Of a DNA stretch of 64,000 nucleotides, positions 11,763-23,783 are shown piece after piece (positions within the stretch are counted from its first letter, which is position 1; every line of letters begins with the position of its first letter). The stretch covers positions 310,001 through 374,000 of the forward strand of contig NW_019029002.1 of assembly GCF_002105155.1 (NCBI RefSeq), read 5' to 3'. Below the pieces are notes generated by a model. It made no database searches, had not been told where the DNA came from, and was given only the letters and a program-made list of their open reading frames with translations. Source of the stretch: Lobosporangium transversale. Its lineage: Eukaryota > Mortierellomycota > Mortierellomycetes > Mortierellales > Mortierellaceae. The position numbers and the translations under genes are program-made.

Positions 11763-14285
11763 CTGAATGAGCATTTGACTTACTGGTACTTGATATCTCA
11801 CTCTGGACCGCTTCTGCTCTGTGTGGGACACATCTACAACATGTCCTTCCATGAGAGCCTTCAAGCGCTCCGCAGTAATAGTACTCCTCATTTCGACCAC
11901 ATGTCGATATCCAAAGGACGACTTGATTTCAAACGGTCGCGCCCCGCCTAGATAATCAGTCCATGACGCCAATAATTTTGTTCTTTGGGACTTCAGGCTT
12001 TTAAGCTCATCATGAAGATTGTTTAAAGTTGGACTCACACCTTGATTGATGAACCCATATTCTTGGCTCTGCTGTCCCATATTTTCATCCACCACATCTC
12101 TAATCAATTTGCAGATATGTTCCAGCCCACAGATATTGTCTACGGTTTCCTGGACGAGGACTGGTATAGAAGCGTTGCTTAGACTTTGTTCGATAGGATG
12201 CTTTCTAATACTTTGTTCAAGCATTATCTTATCTGACAGCCGAAGCTTGATTTTCTGAAGCGCTTCGAGTGTAGTTCGAATGGCAACTAGATCTTGTGGG
12301 TCGATCTGTCCAAGAGATAGTTTTTGGATGGCACGTTGTGCATCTCGGCACTGTGTCAAATAGACCTCAATATCATGGATTAAGTGGCTATCTTGACCAA
12401 AGAATTCGACCATGTCCAAGCGATTATTGATTTTGTCAACGTTGGTTAAAGGTGAAGCTATCATGAGAAGAAGTTTTCCTTTGATTTAGATGCACATAGT
12501 TCACCTCTTGCGAAATAAGAAATGTCTTTGTGAAGAGAATATAACCTTACTCAACCAGCTGGCTAGTAATCGAGATCCTGCTTTAGTCTTTGTCTTGTCC
12601 AGATGGTAGAGCAAGCTTCCTGTCCTGGAAGCGTCTCTCAATGTTCTGACCAATTCTAGCGCCTCGATTGTGTTCTTATCAATCTTCATAATTGAGTCAT
12701 CTTGCCATTTGGTTGGCTGCTGCACTACTGGTCGCCTTCCCATTTGTGTATGGTTAACATATCTCAAGATGGACAAACATGCTGACTGCTCTCGATTAGA
12801 GAAAGATCTGAGATACTGTGGATTGAAGCCAAGTTGTTCTTCTGCCTCTTTGAGGATTTCATTCTCGACTTGCGCTGCCATCTGGGCCGCACTTCGCATG
12901 TCCTCAAAGTCTATAACGAATTTCCCCATCTTTTGGATAGTCTGCAGTACCGGATGTTCCGGGTCTCTGCGCAGATTTGAGTTTAAGATGATTTCACGTG
13001 GCCGAATACGAGCTAGATCATTGCCAAAGCTGTCAAAAGTAGTTTCCTGTGTGAAGAAGTCACCGGTGGAGAGGTCAAGCCAGGAAAGCCCTAAGAAGCG
13101 ACTTGTTTTCTCTGTAGCTACAGCCAAAAGCCAATTGTTTTCGCCTTGATCCAAAAATTGTTCATCAATTAGTGTTCCTGGAGTCACGATACGATAAACT
13201 GAACGGCGGAATGATCGACTACTCCCTCCATGCTGATGGTCTCCTTGGTATTGTTCGCAGAGCGCGACTTTAAGATTATGTTTACCAACAAGAGTCTCAA
13301 GATGACGATCAAGTTGTCGTATTGGAAAACCAGTGAAAGGTACAACTTGCCCTCCAAATGCCTTTGAGACTACTTTGAGGCCCAACAGATGGCCATACTC
13401 CACTGCATTATGGTCGTAAAGCTAGGATAATGGTTGATACCAGCGTCGATGTTGACATTGGTTTGATAGTCCAGAATTTAGGATCCTTAATGTAATTACA
13501 GAGATATCGAGTAAACTTGAACCTAGAGAATTATTTACCTCGTAAAATTCCCCGACTCTGACCAGTAATACACAATCAGGATAAGTTTTCTCCAACTCCA
13601 AAATCTGCTTCCGTAATGGAGTTAGTCGTACTTTTGATTCAACTGGTTGCGTTATGGTGGTTGTCATTTGAATGATTTCATCTGCTTCTGCCATTTCAAT
13701 GTTCTCAATGGTTTCAACACTACTCTCAGCTTCAAGTACTGGCTTATCTTTCTTTTTTGTGCGTTTCTTCCTCAGATTTGGTTTTGATGAAGCTTCTAAA
13801 GTTGGCCCTGTTATTGGTATCATGATTGGAAATGTTGTTGGATTCGGATTCACGCTCTCCAAATCACTCAGAGACAAGATAGACCTCTTAGGAACGCCAC
13901 CTAACCTTCTCAATGCCTCTGATTCTAAATATCGCAGACTAAACTCCTCTGGCGGCTGTGCCGCTACAGCAGCGTTAGTTTTTGTCCCGCCATTTGATTT
14001 GCCCCACAGCGGTCTCGAAGGGCGAACTGTGCTGGAGGAATGGTTGCGACGTATGGTGGAATTGGTGGCAACAAGAACTTTTTTCCAAGTCTGACCTAGG
14101 GGTTGTTGCGAGATCCCTTTCCATAAAGTAGATGAGATGGATTGTGGGCAAACAGTTTGGACATGTACAAGTCTGAAGTAATACTGATGTCGACATGGTC
14201 CATACATTGCATCTGCTCGTCTTTTTTGAGGCTGTCGAGCTGTGCAGTATTTCAAGGTAAAACAAAAAGGATCTGACAGACCCAT
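10397..14285 (-). CDS. MSH1: Mitochondrial DNA mismatch-repair protein MSH1 (MutS family)
   Basis: MutS-type ATPase of mitochondrial DNA maintenance. Seven exons: 14285-13539, 13421-12551, 12457-11784, 11689-11478, 11394 region (11384-11259), 11169-11043, 10942-10397; 1100 residues in frame. The first ~160 residues are basic and Ser/Thr-rich, as expected of a mitochondrial presequence plus linker. The mismatch-recognition Phe-x-Glu sits in VGEFYELYDHNA, split by intron 1. The connector, lever and clamp follow. Walker [10 protein letters not shown] is rebuilt across the exon 5/6 junction, with [20 protein letters not shown], Walker B MDEVGRGT and ATHYHELAD downstream. No endonuclease is fused. 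Yeast Msh1 is 959 residues; the extra length lies in the N-terminal extension. Several introns carry 25-30 nt A/T runs. Divergent from guanylate kinase, 80 bp apart. Confidence 0.95.
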
Positions 14286-14365
14286 TTACCAGTCACGACA
14301 ACTTAAAAAAAGAAGCTCATCTTTGGTTATTGACATTGTCTTCATCCAGGCACATTCTCATCACC
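14286..14365. promoter_or_regulatory. Compact divergent (bidirectional) promoter MSH1 / guanylate kinase
   Basis: Only 80 bp separate the chosen MSH1 start (minus strand) from the guanylate kinase start (plus strand), so transcription of both must begin in or near this segment. I see an A-run near 14304 but no clear TATA element. A different MSH1 start would change the spacing. Confidence 0.55.
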
Positions 14366-15282
14366 ATGTCTGCAGGTACATACAAATTGGCTGAAGATCC
14401 TAAAGCTTGTATCGAAACAACAAGCTATTAAATCAAAATTTTTTTGAACACTCCACTTCACTCAACCTCTTTCTCTCTGTTCTTTACGCTACTAGTATCT
14501 TCAAGACCTATTGTCCTCTCAGGCCCCTCTGGCGCCGGAAAGTCGACTTTCTTGAAGCGTCTCTTTACCGAGTATCCAGACAAGTTTGGATTCAGTGTCT
14601 CTCGTATGTATCGCTTGCTTTATTGAGTTTTTTGTAATAATGCGCAAAGGACGAAGCGTTGTTGAGGAGTGGTTTTTTAATACTAGATTAGGTCCTCGTT
14701 TTCGTTTTTTATTTTTATTAATTAGATACTACCCGTGCGCCTCGTGCTGGAGAAAGAGATGGTGTCGAGTACAACTTTGTGACTAGAGAAGAGTTTTTGG
14801 CTGGTGTTGCGCGCGGCGAATTCATTGAGTACGCAGAATTTTCGGGAAACTTGTACGGCACCACAATTAATGCTGTTAAAACCGTTGGTGATAAGGGCAA
14901 AATTTGCATCTTGGACATTGATATGCAGGTAGGAAGCAGCATCCTGGTGGAGCTTTATGAGGAGAACCATCTACCGATTACAATCGATTAATTATTCCTT
15001 TTGGACAATATGATAACTTAGGGAGTCAAATTAGTCAAACAGACTGATCTGAAGCCCTACTATATCTCCGTCCAGCCGCCATCAATCGCAGAGCTCGAGA
15101 AGCGTCTTCGTTCTCGGGGTACCGAGAAGGAAGAAGATATCGTTTCGCGTCTTGCCGCGGCTCAGGGCGAAATCGATTATGCTAAGGAGGAAGGCACATA
15201 CGACGAAGTCATTATCAACGACGATCCTGAAACAGCTTATGCCAGATTCAAGGCCTTTATTAATAAGGGTAAATTGGAGTAA
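14366..15282 (+). CDS. GUK1: Guanylate kinase
   Basis: Cytosolic GMP kinase (ATP + GMP to ADP + GDP). Exons 14366-14375, 14496-14603, 14726-14928, 15022-15282 give 193 residues, close to yeast Guk1 (187). The P-loop is [11 protein letters not shown]. The GMP-binding region follows: [40 protein letters not shown]. Then [19 protein letters not shown] and the C-terminal helix. The first coding exon is only 10 nt (Met-Ser-Ala plus one base), with a 120-bp intron before the P-loop. All binding residues that I can recognise are present. Confidence 0.96.
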
Positions 15283-16012
15283 AGAATTGAAGGAGCAGAC
15301 AAATGTGTTCCATGGATGAAAGTCTATAAAGTGCTAATGTTTTTTCTTGTTTTCATGCTTTCAATTCTCATTGATTGTTCTTTAGTTACCATCTAATAGT
15401 TATAACGTAGTTACTATAACGACATAAATCCTATTAGAGTAGGACAGACAATAGATATTGTAGAAAAAAAAAAAAAGGTTTTTTAACTTATACGTTGGTA
15501 CTTTGTGCTTACAAAGATTTTTATTTTTATTTCTTGATGAGTGAGCCACGACTGAAGGCGTTCAGGGTATATAAATGAACGTATATGCTCGATACGTCAG
15601 ATCCTATACCCGCTCTATCCATCAATGATTTATGCAATTGGCCGAAAGAAAAAAAAATGTATCTACACAATTGTGCACATGTTAGTTCATTCAAGCCCAT
15701 GGATGGGTATATCCCGTCCTATCGGTTTCCGATACACGTTGGATCTGGATAAACTGGTTATGGAAGGTGACACAGCCATGCGGAATGGATAAAATGATCC
15801 CTCTTTTTAAAGTCCATGTGCTATTATTCATTTTACACACGAAAATTGTATCCGACATTTTTTGCTCACTATCAGTGTCAGCGACAAGTAATTAATGACC
15901 CAAGAAGGTCTTTAAACCAAATAAAAAAAAGAGCATTGTAATCATCATAGTCAATGGGATAGATTGCAATATATATCTCCTTACTACCACAAGGATAAAG
16001 AGACTTCTTCTA

Positions 16013-16290
16013 TTACATGTGTTCTACACATAATCTGCAATCGTAGAGACCCTTCTTGACTTGGTTGACCAGAGCAAGAAAGGAGTTGGCAAGGGTATCT
16101 TCTCCCTTAGTTGGATGATCTCATCAGAGGAGTCTCCATCCATCGGAAGACAAATTGGTAGCACCCAACGCTAGTACAATTGATTGCTATTTGGACCTTT
16201 TATTCCTTGTCCTTGCTCTGATAGCTGCATTTGAACCCAAATTGCTTTTCTCTTTAGCCTCTTCGAGCTTCTAGCCCTTTTTTCTTTACC
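16013..16290 (-). pseudogene. Possible decayed gene end (coding-like, interrupted by stops)
   Basis: One minus-strand frame has protein-like composition but is broken by stop codons. In order it reads a charged Lys/Glu/Arg stretch ending TRNKRSK, a stop, VLALGATNLSSDGWRLL, two stops, then about 36 open codons including LANSFLALVNQVKKG and LYDCRLCVEHM before a stop at 16013. The last segment could instead be the final exon of an unrecognised gene. I do not recognise the family. Composition unlike the surrounding A/T-rich DNA is the only support. Confidence 0.3.
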
Positions 16291-16544
16291 TTTTACTCTT
16301 AACAAGTCTTTGTCAACAACTCACCCTCACCTTGGTCCTCTTCATCTTTACTCTCTCTTGATCTAAGCATTCGTTCTTTACCACAACTATTATTAGGCAT
16401 GTTCTATTACATTACTACATTCCAATGGCAAATTATTCATCAAAAAATCATTTGGCTACTTCCACCTATTTGCTCATTCTCTTTTTGAATTATAATGCAT
16501 CTCTTTAGTCAAACACGCAAAGTAAAAAGAAAAGAAAAGAAAGG

Positions 16545-16649
<105 letters not shown>

Positions 16650-18271
16650 CAAAGGAGTCAGGAAGCAACATCACGTAACTCCATGTGTGTGCAACGGTAC
16701 CATTTGTGCAGTACATTCTTCATTCCACCACATCAGTTTTATTTCATCTTCTATGGCTGATGGAGTTGTGCCTTTTTTATTTCTTTCTGTGGGTCTCGCG
16801 GGAAAAAAGTGTGCGTCAAACACTTCGTCTCAGTTCATATAACCTTGCTCTTGATTAAACGATGATTGAAAAGGAGAAAATCAGGCACAAAGCACAAACA
16901 AAAAACCCTGACAAAAGACAGTACATCCCCTCCATCATTCTCCACTCCACTATTGGACACATTCATCGTTTGGTTTCCTTAGCCCAGTCTTTTGTAAAGT
17001 TTATGATCTACCCTGTACTTTTTACTGTGATTGTCTGTTTTCATTGGTTTTTTTTTTTTTTTTTTGTCAGGGGCAGGAGAGACATCCCTGGAAAATGTTC
17101 CTGGATGCATTCATGCGCAATTTTTTTTTACCGTCCTTCATCCTTTTTTGCCACCATGAGAATTTTTCGTTCTTTTATTTCATGAAATATCCTGGCTTGA
17201 AGTATCAGTACGTGTTTATGCGTATATGTGTGTGTAGTTTCATGACAAATGCTCTTTGGCTTCGCGGGTTTGCCTTTTGTTGCTTTGAGGCTCAGAAGAG
17301 AGGAGTGTTCTTGTCTAGAACAAATGATTGGGCGTTCGCAACGTCTTGTTTTCTTGATTTCTGAACCGGAGAAGCGCTGTTCTCGGCTCGAGTATGGTGC
17401 TGTCGTCTACTCCTCCTATCTTCTATACTGTATCAAAAAAAGTAGCGACCTGGTTGAATGTTTGCACTGTTCGCTACTACAACATTGCTTCTTTTTGTTT
17501 TTCTTTTTCTTGTACTCTTGTTTGAATGAACACATGGCGAATATTTCATTCATATCCTTGCATTTAGACCGTTGGTTGTCTCCATTTCATATATCTGCTA
17601 TCACTTATTTCCTATAGTTTGTTGTTGTCACATTTCATTTTCACTTATTGTTTGGGATTGCTTTGATCACAATCAGGTCACCCATTATTGCATTCAAGCA
17701 TCAACAATTGATGTATATCTGTTTTTATTGTAAGAAAACACAAAGAAAACATCTGGCGTGACAGCAACAGAAACAGAGGAGGCTGTCTTTTATTGCTATT
17801 TCTTCGTCTCTGTGATATCCATCGACCCTATCCATGTTTATTCCCCTCGTTCCTCTTTTCATGTGCCTGTTTGACCAAATTGTACTCAAATGCACAATGC
17901 ACAACCCTATCATCAATCTTTGACCAATGGACTAAAAAAGCCATTTCACACCTTGCTAATCAACTCGCCTTCCTTACTCCTCCTTCTCCCCCCTTTTTTT
18001 ATCCTCTGCACCTCTTGTCTTTCTTCTTTTTCTTTCTTATCTCTCACCACTTTAACATTGCACGGATACAGATATAACGATTTATTTCAAGCTAATCAAG
18101 CAATAGCCAGTCATCCGAGATCTCACTTGAACGATTTACAGGAAGTGATTTTTATTCAAGCAAACGCATATCTCCTGAATCAACGTACCCTCTTAGTTAT
18201 TATACGGCAACTAGTTCCGTCCTTTGCTAGCTGTCTAATTACAGGGGGCATTCAACTGATATAGTTGCAAA

Positions 18272-20986
18272 ATGGGAGCAGGATGCTGTAAAGAGGAAGC
18301 AATAGATTTTGATGGTGAAAGTAGGTTGATTTGCAAAGAGTAAATGTATCAAGCAGATTATAACATTTTGATACTTACTCGGTTCTCTCTCTTTCCTTTT
18401 CTTTTTCTTTTTTTTTTTTTTTTTATTTTTTTTATTTTTTTTTTTTATTTTTTTTATTTTTGTTTTCATACTATAGTTGAGCTATCACATTTTCATTTGC
18501 TCCGGTCAGTTGGAAAGGGTGCATTTGGGAAAGTAAGGGTTGTTCAACACAAACGAACCAAGGAGATCTATGCACTCAAATATATCAATAAGACAAAATG
18601 TATCCGGATGCGAGCAATCGAAAACATCATTCAGGAAAGACGATTATTAGAAGAAGTTGAGTTCCCACTGATCTGTAACTTACGATACGCATTCCAGGAC
18701 GACGAAAACCTGTTTATGGTTTTGGATCTAATGTTGGGAGGCGACCTTCGTTTCCATCTGGAGCGAGCAGGGCCTATGAAAGAAGAGGTAGTGCGGTTTT
18801 ATGTTGCGGAATTAGCTCTTGCGCTGGACGCACTTCATTCGAGGAGAATTATACACAGGCAAGTTTTTTTTTTTTTTTTTTTTCTTCACATTCATTCAAT
18901 GTTTATCTATTAACGTCTTTTTTTTTTTTTTTTTTTTTGACCACGCTGGACTGAATTTACATATAACAGAGATCTAAAGCCCGATAATGTGTTGCTGGAT
19001 GAACATGGACATGCGCATTTAACCGACTTTAACATCGCAGTATATTACAGCCCCGCCAAACCATTGCTTTCAATAGCAGGAAGCATGGCATATATGGCAC
19101 CTGAAGTGCTCTTACGCAAAGGATATTTTGAATCAGTCGACTGGTGGAGTCTAGGTGTAGTCATGTTTGAATTACTTTTTGGCAAGGTATTATTCCACGA
19201 ATAAGCTTAGGAGGACGTCACCGTAGTAAAATAGACTCTTGATCATGTACTGACCAATGTATTCTTTTATGTTTCAGCGACCATTTCGAGGAAAGAGCAA
19301 TGATCTATTGAAAAATTCAATCCTACGCGATCCTTTGCCATTTCCAGAAAATGCACGAGAAATAGTTAGCGCGAATTGTATTGATGTTCTTTCAAGGGTA
19401 TGTGAGCAATATATTATTACTGCCGCCTATGTCTTCGAATATATTATTTTATAGACAATGAGGGGACTAAATTAATTTGACAATCAAATTTGGTTTTGCT
19501 TACACAGCTCTGTGAAAGGGACATCAAAAAACGGCTCGGTTGTACGCCTGATGGTTTGAATGGATTTAAGAAACATCCGTGGTTTGAAGGTATTGAATGG
19601 GATAAATTAGTCACAAAGGAGGCTACTCCTCCATTTCAGCCAGATGTAAGTGTTTAAAAATAAGATGATGTGCTTTGTGCATGCCAGTATATCTCCTGGG
19701 CAAAAATAATCTCTCTAGTGTAGCTAACCCGTGTGCCTCATTTGCTGTTCATTTTGTAGTCAAAACGCGCCAATTTTGACGCCACTCACGAGCTAGAAGA
19801 ATTGCTGATGGAGGATAACCCATTGAAGGCCAAGAAACGCGCACAGACTACACCAGAGACAGAACTGTCTACAGAGATGCAAATTATGGAGGACCAGTTT
19901 ACAGTATATGATTTCACAAAGGTCAAACGTCCTCATTCAATCAACCGTGGTCGCATTCTTCGTCCTTCGAATGATCCAAAAATGAGCAGTGGAACTTTGG
20001 ATGGAATCGTAACACGGACCAGTAGTGGACGAACTGAACACATGCCTATGATATCACAACCTGCCAAAGTTTATCGGTCAGGAAGCCCCAGTGAACGCGT
20101 TGGACAGGATCGATATAATCATGACGAGGAGCACCTATCACTCACTAACCCTGGAAATCGGAGCTCACCTCTCAGTAGTCCCACGTTAGGAGCATCAAAT
20201 AGCTCAGTAAGTAATGACGACTCCAATAGATATAAGGCCGATTCAGAGAAGGGTGGTTATCTTGAATCACAGCAACAGCAACAACAGCAATCACAACAAT
20301 GGCAAAAGAGGAGGCAGCAAATCCAACAGACATATGAGTCTACACCATTCCAGACTAAAGCTCTAGATGACCTGTTACAAAGTGAGGCCATCATTTTACC
20401 GCCATCATCATTACCTCGTCCATTACAGCCACGAGATAGCGCTACAGGTCTGCGCGCAGGAACTCCTCGGCAACATTCAGATTCGTCTTCGCCGTCTTTG
20501 TCAGCTCATCCTAATGCTCAGTCCTCAGTATCATCCTACGTCACTCCTTCATCTACATGCAGTGTTCCACCTACGTCTCAGAAACCAGTACAGCAGCATC
20601 AGCTGCAGCAACCAAGTTCATACCTCTTCTCGTTACCGGACTCTGGCACAACCTTATCATCCTTTGGCCCTAATTCTAATGTGGCAGATCCTTTACAGGA
20701 TTCAAGCAGTACTCCTCCTGTAGTGCGTAGACCAGTTCGTAGTCGTGGGTCCTCTAATAACACAGTCAACTCAATGCCTGCAGCAATATCTCCATCCACG
20801 GCGAACAACCCAAGAATACCGACACAATACCAGGGAAATGACAGCCCTGATTCTTATCAATCTATGAGCACTGGTAGGGCTATGAACAGCAGCCAGCCTT
20901 CATCTCAGTCATATCAAATCCACGATCAACAGACACGCCCCACAAGTGCCTATACACCAAGCTGTCGAAATGGATCACTTGTATAA
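18272..20986 (+). CDS. AGC-family Ser/Thr kinase of the STK32/YANK type, probably N-myristoylated
   Basis: Six exons: 18272-18320, 18477-18858, 18970-19186, 19278-19397, 19508-19645, 19760-20986; 710 residues. The protein starts MGAGCC, a candidate N-myristoylation (Gly2) and palmitoylation (Cys) site, so membrane association is likely. Kinase core, residues ~20-330: glycine loop VGKGAFGKV, YALKYINK (lysine), VLDLMLGGDLRFHLE, catalytic HRDLKPDNVLLDEHGH, TDFNIAVYY (DFN in place of DFG, as in animal STK32), APEVLL, and SVDWWSLGVVMFELLFGK. The FDATHELEELLMEDNPL tail motif closely parallels STK32. About 370 residues of Ser/Pro/Gln-rich disordered tail follow. The intron after HR uses a GC donor (18859). 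Substrates unknown. Confidence 0.88.
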
Positions 20987-21332
20987 GAGACCGAATAGCA
21001 TCTTATCATTCAGGACAACATAGCAAACCAAACCAAGCCTAATTAATCATACAAATCTTGAACCCACACCTCAAAGCATATGACACAAACTATCACGAGC
21101 ATACCTGTAATATATACACTCTCATTAGAAAAGATACATAAACGTAGCAATGATAGGCGAGCCCAATTATGAATGTACCAAAGTAGAAGATAGCACTTAA
21201 GTTTGCGTGCAATGTGCTAAAGACAAGAAATAGCGTGCTAGAAAATGATGTTGATCGCCACATTAGGATCATTGATGTTACTTGATTAAATAGAGCCAGT
21301 ATCCCTTTCTTGTATCTGCACCAGATTTGGCG

Positions 21333-21378
<46 letters not shown>

Positions 21379-22416
21379 AGAGAGAGAATTTGACTTAGAT
21401 ACGAATTAAGGCATCTATTTATTATGCTACATCCCCCTCTTTCTTAAGCTAATTTTGAGCAAGTTGATCTCAGGAACTTGAAAACGTAGAGAGGATCGGA
21501 ATTCACTATGATGATCTAATGACATGGGCAATCTAATGTCGTCCATCATGTCGCAGAATAAGGTTCAATATATCACAAACAACACAACAGGATAAGGGAT
21601 AGGGGATACGTTTAGTTGCTAATAATGGACTTGATGAGGTTACGAAAGCCATACAGAAAACTAACTTTGTCGGTATCATGAGGCAATCTCGTACCCAAAC
21701 AATGAAGATTGACTGAAGATGATTTTGGGAACTCGCATTATAAGTATTTAGAGAGGATGCTCCAGGCCACGAGAGCATGCGGCATGTTATAAAGATGTGA
21801 ATTAGTTCAACAATCATCGTACCCAACGTTTTGCAGGGTCAAAGCTGAGAGGTAAAAGCAAGCAAAGCAAATACACGTTTTTTTGGGAATGAAACAATTC
21901 ACGCACAAGGGGTCTTACCAATTTATGGGAACTTAATAAAGCAAAATTGAGTAAAAAGGAAATAGTCATGTTTAAGCATGCCAACGCGTTTCCGAGTCTA
22001 CAGTAAATTCACTAAACTAATAATTAGTCAAACAAAAAAAAAGAGATCGATGTCTTGATAGACTGTTGGTGGTTTTCATGGTAAGAGAGCTAATTGGTAA
22101 CTGGAAGAAGACTGCATAGAGCGCACGGACGTGTTCTTCGAATATTTCATTTGCGATTTTGAAGGATGATTACAAAATGATTCTGGACAAAACATGATTT
22201 TTTTTTTTTCTTTATTTTGAACCATCAAATAAGCAGGCTTGATTGCTGCAAATAAATGCAGCTCCCAACAGTAATTGATTCAATTTGTTCATAAGATGTG
22301 AATAATACTTTGGTGTGCCGTTTTAACGAGAGTGTTGGGTTTGTGTGCTGATGTTAAGAGAACACAAGCCCAGATATCACCAGGTGCAAAGGGCGCAGAT
22401 CCAATCTACCAAGTGC
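20987..22416. other. Intergenic between convergent genes
   Basis: About 1.4 kb between the 3' ends of the kinase and RPL10A genes. It contains a 43-nt poly(A) run (21333-21375) followed by a short AG repeat. No supported gene seen. Confidence 0.6.
21333..21375. repeat. Poly(A)43
   Basis: Forty-three consecutive A followed by a short (AG)n, the longest homopolymer in the window. It sits between convergent genes. Confidence 0.9.
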
Positions 22417-23065
22417 TTAGTAGAGACGGACAGGCTTGTTCATCGAGGACTTGATGTACAAGGTCTTGACGTTCTGCCAGTGCTTCTTGAGAAGGGAAAC
22501 CAAGAAGTTGACGGACATCATGATGTTAGCGAGGAGCTCATCCTCGGTCATCTCAACGTGGCCGACAGCAACACCCAAGCAAAGAACCTTCTTAAGCTGG
22601 AACTTGATGGTGGCACGGATCTCATCAGCCTTCTCACCAATGTTGTCAGAGTGAGTGACTGGGGTGGGGAACTTGCCGGCCTTGTGGAGACCAGGTCCGA
22701 GAAGACGGGGAATCTGCTTGATCAAAGCCTCAGAGGCAATGAAGGCATCGTACTTCTTGGCGAGCTTCTTGATCAACTTCTTGTTCTTGTTGAGCTTCTT
22801 CAAGTCATCAACAGACTGGTATTCCATGCCAATCTCCTTGGCCTGGTCGCAGTGAAGGGCATCACCGAGAATGCACACGGACATCTTGGGGCGGGGGATG
22901 TTGGGGAGACGGACAGAGCCAGAGAAACGCTTATCACGCTGGGGATCGTAGTTCTTGAGACCAATCTGGAGCTCGACAGTCTCAACGAACTTACGCTTCT
23001 TCTCCTCGGACTGCTGCTTGACCTGGCGAACGCTCTCGCGGACGGCCGAAACCTGAATTTTGCTG
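22417..23065 (-). CDS. RPL10A: 60S ribosomal protein L10A / uL1
   Basis: L1-stalk protein of the large cytosolic ribosomal subunit. The main exon 23065-22417 encodes 215 residues: [93 protein letters not shown], and C-terminal MNKPVRLY. Human and yeast proteins are 217 residues, so only Met plus about one residue is missing; the start codon must lie in a tiny upstream exon across an intron with a 32-nt T tract on the coding strand (23088-23120). The best candidate is ATGAG at 23605-23601, which would give MSSKIQ (human starts MSSKV) but needs a GC donor. Coordinates cover only the certain exon. Confidence 0.95.
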
Positions 23066-23088
23066 CTGTTAACGTTGGAAGTAGAAAG

Positions 23089-23122
<34 letters not shown>

Positions 23123-23783
23123 CGAGGGAAAAACGAATATGATATCGTCAGTTAGTTAATGATGATACAATTAACTGATGCTCCTTATTTTCATTGTATT
23201 CTTTTCGTAAACTGCTGTATCCTGCGAACATCGAATGATGTCTATAAAGTATATCGCACTCGCTCATTCTGAGTATGTTGCTCCTTGTAGAAAGATTTGA
23301 TGTGAAAAATAGAAATCTTTAAAAATGAATAGTGCGCCTTGCTACTGAATCGAATTAGCCGTCAAGTCTATTAATTAGAAGTGATCCATGCTTTAATCTA
23401 TTGTAATATTGTTGACGATGAAGATTATGGCCGCGTGCATCATTGTATCCTCGTGTGGTTGTTGATTATATAGAAGTTATTGCTAGACACATGCGTTTAT
23501 AAGAATAGATAGACATATAGATAGATGGGTGGATGGACGGACGGATGGATAGATGGATGGATAGGCCAACGCAAATTCTTTATCACACAGTGTTACATGC
23601 CTCATGTTGGTTAGATGGCTACTAAAAATGGGAGGGAGAACAAAGGCGACCACGGACAAAAATGAAATTTATACTTGCCGCAGGCCAAGAAATACTAAGC
23701 CGCACGTTTCTCTTTTGGAACACAACGGTTATTGCTGTGAATACATCCTCTTTCATTTCCCCACATTCTACGCCGCAACAAGC
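23066..23783. other. Divergent region RPL10A / RPC11, probably holding RPL10A exon 1 and its intron
   Basis: If RPL10A begins at 23605, most of this stretch is its first intron and only about 180 bp is promoter shared with RPC11. It contains the poly(A) at 23088-23120 and an imperfect GGAT/GATA repeat at 23504-23565. Confidence 0.5.
23504..23565. repeat. Imperfect tetranucleotide (GGAT/GATA/GGAC)n
   Basis: Run of related four-base units, GATA changing to GGAT and GGAC, seen directly. It lies upstream of RPL10A, possibly within its first intron. Confidence 0.75.

Noticed and set aside
16862-17617. Overlapping hydrophobic readings that could pass for a small membrane protein
   Set aside because: Overlapping frames, poly-Phe from T runs, no splice-consistent model and no family motif.
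21533-21826. 97-codon minus-strand reading
   Set aside because: No recognisable domain or supporting splice sites; lies in a convergent intergenic region where chance openings are expected.
22345-23142. Plus-strand 265-codon open reading
   Set aside because: Antisense of RPL10A; the minus strand matches L10A residue by residue.
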